In this document: positions 61,031 to 64,000 of the stretch, in pieces
How the letters are laid out: every line of letters begins with the position of its first letter
Position numbering within the stretch: position 1 is the first letter of the stretch
Assembly: GCA_009741485.1 (NCBI GenBank)
Contig: VKON01000207.1
Span: 90,014 to 154,013, forward strand
Length of the DNA stretch: 64,000 nt
DNA from: Malurus cyaneus samueli
Taxonomy: Eukaryota > Chordata > Aves > Passeriformes > Maluridae
Direction: 5' to 3'
Made by a program: the position numbers and the translations under genes
The notes under the pieces: generated by a model
Database searches by the model: none
Seen by the model: the letters and a program-made list of their open reading frames with translations, nothing else
Told to the model about the DNA's origin: nothing

Positions 61031-64000
61031 GCTGTAACTTGTTGTAAATTTATTAAATGAGCTTTTTTCCCCCTCAGGCCTTTTCTGACTGTTCCTTTCC
61101 CCACCAACTCAGGTTTTCTTGTCACAATTATGAAACAAAATCAGTGTACTTACGTTTCAATAAAAGATTTTGATGGAGTCACTGCTCAGAATGCAAAAAT
61201 GTGGAAAGGGAACATTTTACTCCATTTAATGCTCCCTTTTTTGCATACATTAGATACGTGTTTGGGGGTTTTATTAGGATCTTTCTCCCTATTAGACTGT
61301 CAGTGTTATGATTGTTTGTAATGAAATAGTAAGAAATATCCAGCTAAACTCTGCTCTGGAAAGCTTTTCAGGTGCATTGGTTTTAAAGGAGTGTGAAATA
61401 TGTGAACACTTCAGTATCCAAATCAATCAAAATTAATTGTAAATTCCTATATTTCCTCTTCTACATTGGGCAATAATGTCATGTGCTATGCAGGGAACTA
61501 ATATTATAGATGATTTGAATTATGACTTTATTGACTTAATTGTTACAATGCACACTGTACATAGATAACTTTTATCTGACAAATTAAATTTAAGCTAAAA
61601 GGACATATGGGTCTTGTAGTTTTCTGCTGTGTTTTTCTCTCTACAGTGTTAGTTTTCCCCAGTTTTACCGTAAAACATTAAGAGTACTGACTTTTAACCC
61701 TGGTGATAACTAGGGAAAGTAGCTTGGGCACATTGTGCAGAGCTGTATCTGCTGTTTCTGTTTTTCTCTGCTCCTGCGATGTTGTGTATTTTTTCCAATT
61801 AAGCAGGTTTATGTGAAAGCATTATTATTGGATGATCTGTTCACAGAGTATCTAAAGGTTCTACTCTAGGCACAGTTGCTGTGCATTATATGCATCATAT
61901 AGTGTAGGCTGGGACTTGGTTCATCAATGCTGCTTCATATCTTAACTTTTTATCTTGACAGGATCTGAGGGGTTTGAGTACATGATTGATCTGTACATTT
62001 TCACTGGAGGTACCTCACGTCTCTTGTTGGCTTTGATAATGTGGATCTTTGGGAATTAGTCATCTTGTGCTTTTTGACTTTTATTCAATCTTATTTACAG
62101 ACACACAAATCACATTTGCAATAGTTTATTTTTTTCCCCTCTGGTTTCCATTATGTTGTAAGTATTTGCACTTTGATGATGGAAAAAGCCTCCTTTGCTG
62201 GTGAGGCCTGTTAAGGTGTATTTTATCAATCCCGTATCCTCCGCAAAAGAGCCATTTATTATGCAGTCTTCATGCATGTAGATTTGATTCTTCCTTTGCT
62301 TATTTGTGATTTAAGTCTTAAGGAGTGTGTCTACTTCTGAAGCTTCCATAAGATACTAGTGTTGCCTGTCAAAGACTGGGAAATTATTCTGAGGGTTTCA
62401 AGAGAACTCCTCATAGGGCTGTTGATAAAAGTTTAGGTGTTCCATGTACCATGCCTGGAAGTCTTATTTCCATCTTAATCCTGTTACATATTTCTAATCT
62501 TCTATTCCCAGTACTACCCAAAAAGTGTAGACTTTTGTTCAGTATGAAAAAGCAGATAAAAAGCCATATTGCTGTTCTTTTAAGTTTTAAGGACAGAGAA
62601 ATGCATATTCTGGTTGCTGTTAGTTATCCGGCATGATAATGTGATCATTATTTACCTGCTCACAGTTGCTCTGTGTTTTCCCCATTTTGATGATGCAGAT
62701 GTCTTGGTGTCTGAGCAGCATTCAGACAGCTTCTGGTTTCTGAGAGCCTTTCACCATAATCAACAGGACTTGCAAAAGATTCAAGCACCAAGCACTGAAG
62801 GATGGAGGTTGCTGTGATGGCAATATGAAAGAAGTGTGTCCTGACCTCCCTTTGGGACACTGACTCTCTAGTATGAATATTTTCAATGGTTTTTTTGAAG
62901 CTTGATTGGCTTGTTTTGTCCTTGTGTAATAGTTTGTCATCCACAAACATTATCTTCTCCAAGTTTCATAGCCCTAGTTGTGTAGCTGCAGGGCTTCACT
63001 TGCAATATAAAACCCCAGGGAAGTACTCGGGTAGCAAAGCAGTTTTAAGAAGGTGTTTCCATCTAGTTTTATGTCTAGTGTTACGTTTAGTGACAGTAGT
63101 TCTTTTGGTAGGAAGTTACTTCACCATTATTTAGGAATTACACAGAAATAAATGTAGAAAACCTCTTGATTCTCTTAGAGAGTAGTAAATACATGAAAAT
63201 CAGTAATACCTACTATGACTTACCCACCCACACTTGCACCATAGTTTTACTGAACTATGCTGGGACACATACGTAGTTCTATCACTTTTATGTCTTCATT
63301 CTTCCAACAAACTAGTGTGGCTACACCTGAAATTTCACTTTTGTTCTTAAATGTTTATGCTGAAGCTTTTCTTTGGGAAACGTGGAAGCAGTAGCTAAGG
63401 AATATAATTGTGTGGGACGTTGATAGGAGCAGGATGTAGAGGAGGTTCGTGGAATTCATAATTTGCTTGATAACCTTTTTATTTTCCTCTCTATTCTGAT
63501 TACTTACCTTAAAATGAAGGTTGAGAACATCTGAGTAATGGCACGTACCTTCTAGTCCACCCATCCTTAAACTCTCATGGTGTATTTGGATATGGTCAAC
63601 ACAAAACCTGTATTTCTAGGATGTCTTTTCCAAGCCCTGGCCCTACCAATTTATTGGTAATTTTTTTTTGTATTTTTAAAGCTTTCATTAAATGAAAAAT
63701 TTCTTTGGGATAAATAATGAAATACAATGATGATTGTTAGTTTGCATAAAGATGTGAGAATTGCTGTTGTCCTGTTGAAAATAACTATTTCTGAACCTCA
63801 CATACAAAGAAAATAATTCTGCTTTTTAAATTGTTTGTAGCACCTTCATAAACCTATTCAAAAACTACTTGTGAGATTGGGGCATTGCTGCACTTGGTCC
63901 CATGTAATTAGAGGTACCGTGTACCAACAAAAAAAAAGGGCATGGCAGGAAGGCTTGACAGTCTCAGCTGTGTGTAGAGTGCCTGTCAGGAAGAGGAGTC
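61031..64000. other. Downstream flank without recognised gene
   Basis: About 3 kb of AT-rich sequence. Several open frames (for example minus strand 62660-62962) have no recognisable product. In other vertebrates RGMB lies beyond the CHD1 3' end, but no RGMB-like sequence was seen within this distance. Confidence 0.6.

Noticed and set aside
62660..62962. 100-codon minus-strand open frame downstream of CHD1
   Set aside because: No recognisable domain, no homologous context, and a length expected by chance.

Overview
The window is vertebrate, and almost certainly bird, nuclear DNA. It carries one complete plus-strand gene, CHD1 (chromodomain helicase DNA-binding protein 1), in about 36 coding exons from the ATG at 10234 to the TAA at 60421. 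Bird origin rests on several CR1 LINE 3' ends, a solo LTR of a type common in bird genomes, and avian-type CHD1 peptides. CHD1 is Z/W-linked in most birds and is the standard molecular sexing locus. The P2/P8 and 2550F/2718R primer sites are both recognisable. Whether this is the W or the Z gametolog is unresolved: substitutions at conserved helicase positions favour W, while the 652-bp 2550F/2718R interval is the size usually reported for Z.

Layout. 1-1730: unassigned, CpG-rich sequence that looks noisy. 1735-3170: a CpG island, the likely CHD1 promoter and non-coding first exon. 3910-9925: a corrupted, A-poor, shortened copy of 9936-17210, including a ruined copy of the first coding exon. 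10078-10283: the intact ATG exon. Intron 1 runs to 26243 and contains a degenerate hAT DNA transposon with its terminal inverted repeats (18860-21393) and a CR1 tail. 26244-60421: the other 35 coding exons, with CR1 pieces in introns 6, 16 and 31, a solo LTR in intron 9, and a 268-base N gap in intron 11 flanked by an inverted copy of the intron. 60422-61030: 3' UTR with two AATAAA signals. 61030-64000: no recognisable gene.

CHD1 is a SWI/SNF-like ATPase. The exons encode, in order, a Ser/acidic N-terminus, two chromodomains (which bind H3K4me3 in vertebrate CHD1), a two-lobed helicase motor (GLGKT, DEAH and ARAHRIGQ all present), the SANT-SLIDE DNA-binding region, the helical CHCT domain, and a His/Asp/Arg/Ser-rich tail. 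Most exon junctions are in phase and the protein would be about 1,777 residues, but three exons break the frame: a 2-nt loss in exon 17, a 1-nt gain in exon 25, and an apparent 31-nt loss at the end of exon 31. Because the same window has a shadow copy, a foldback around a gap and an ambiguous base, assembly error is the leading explanation. Real decay of a W copy remains possible.

I found no bacterial-type system, CRISPR array, tRNA or rRNA. The most notable signals are the A-depleted shadow duplication, the foldback at the gap, the three frame lesions, a lysine/glutamate-rich cassette exon, and the hAT remnant.
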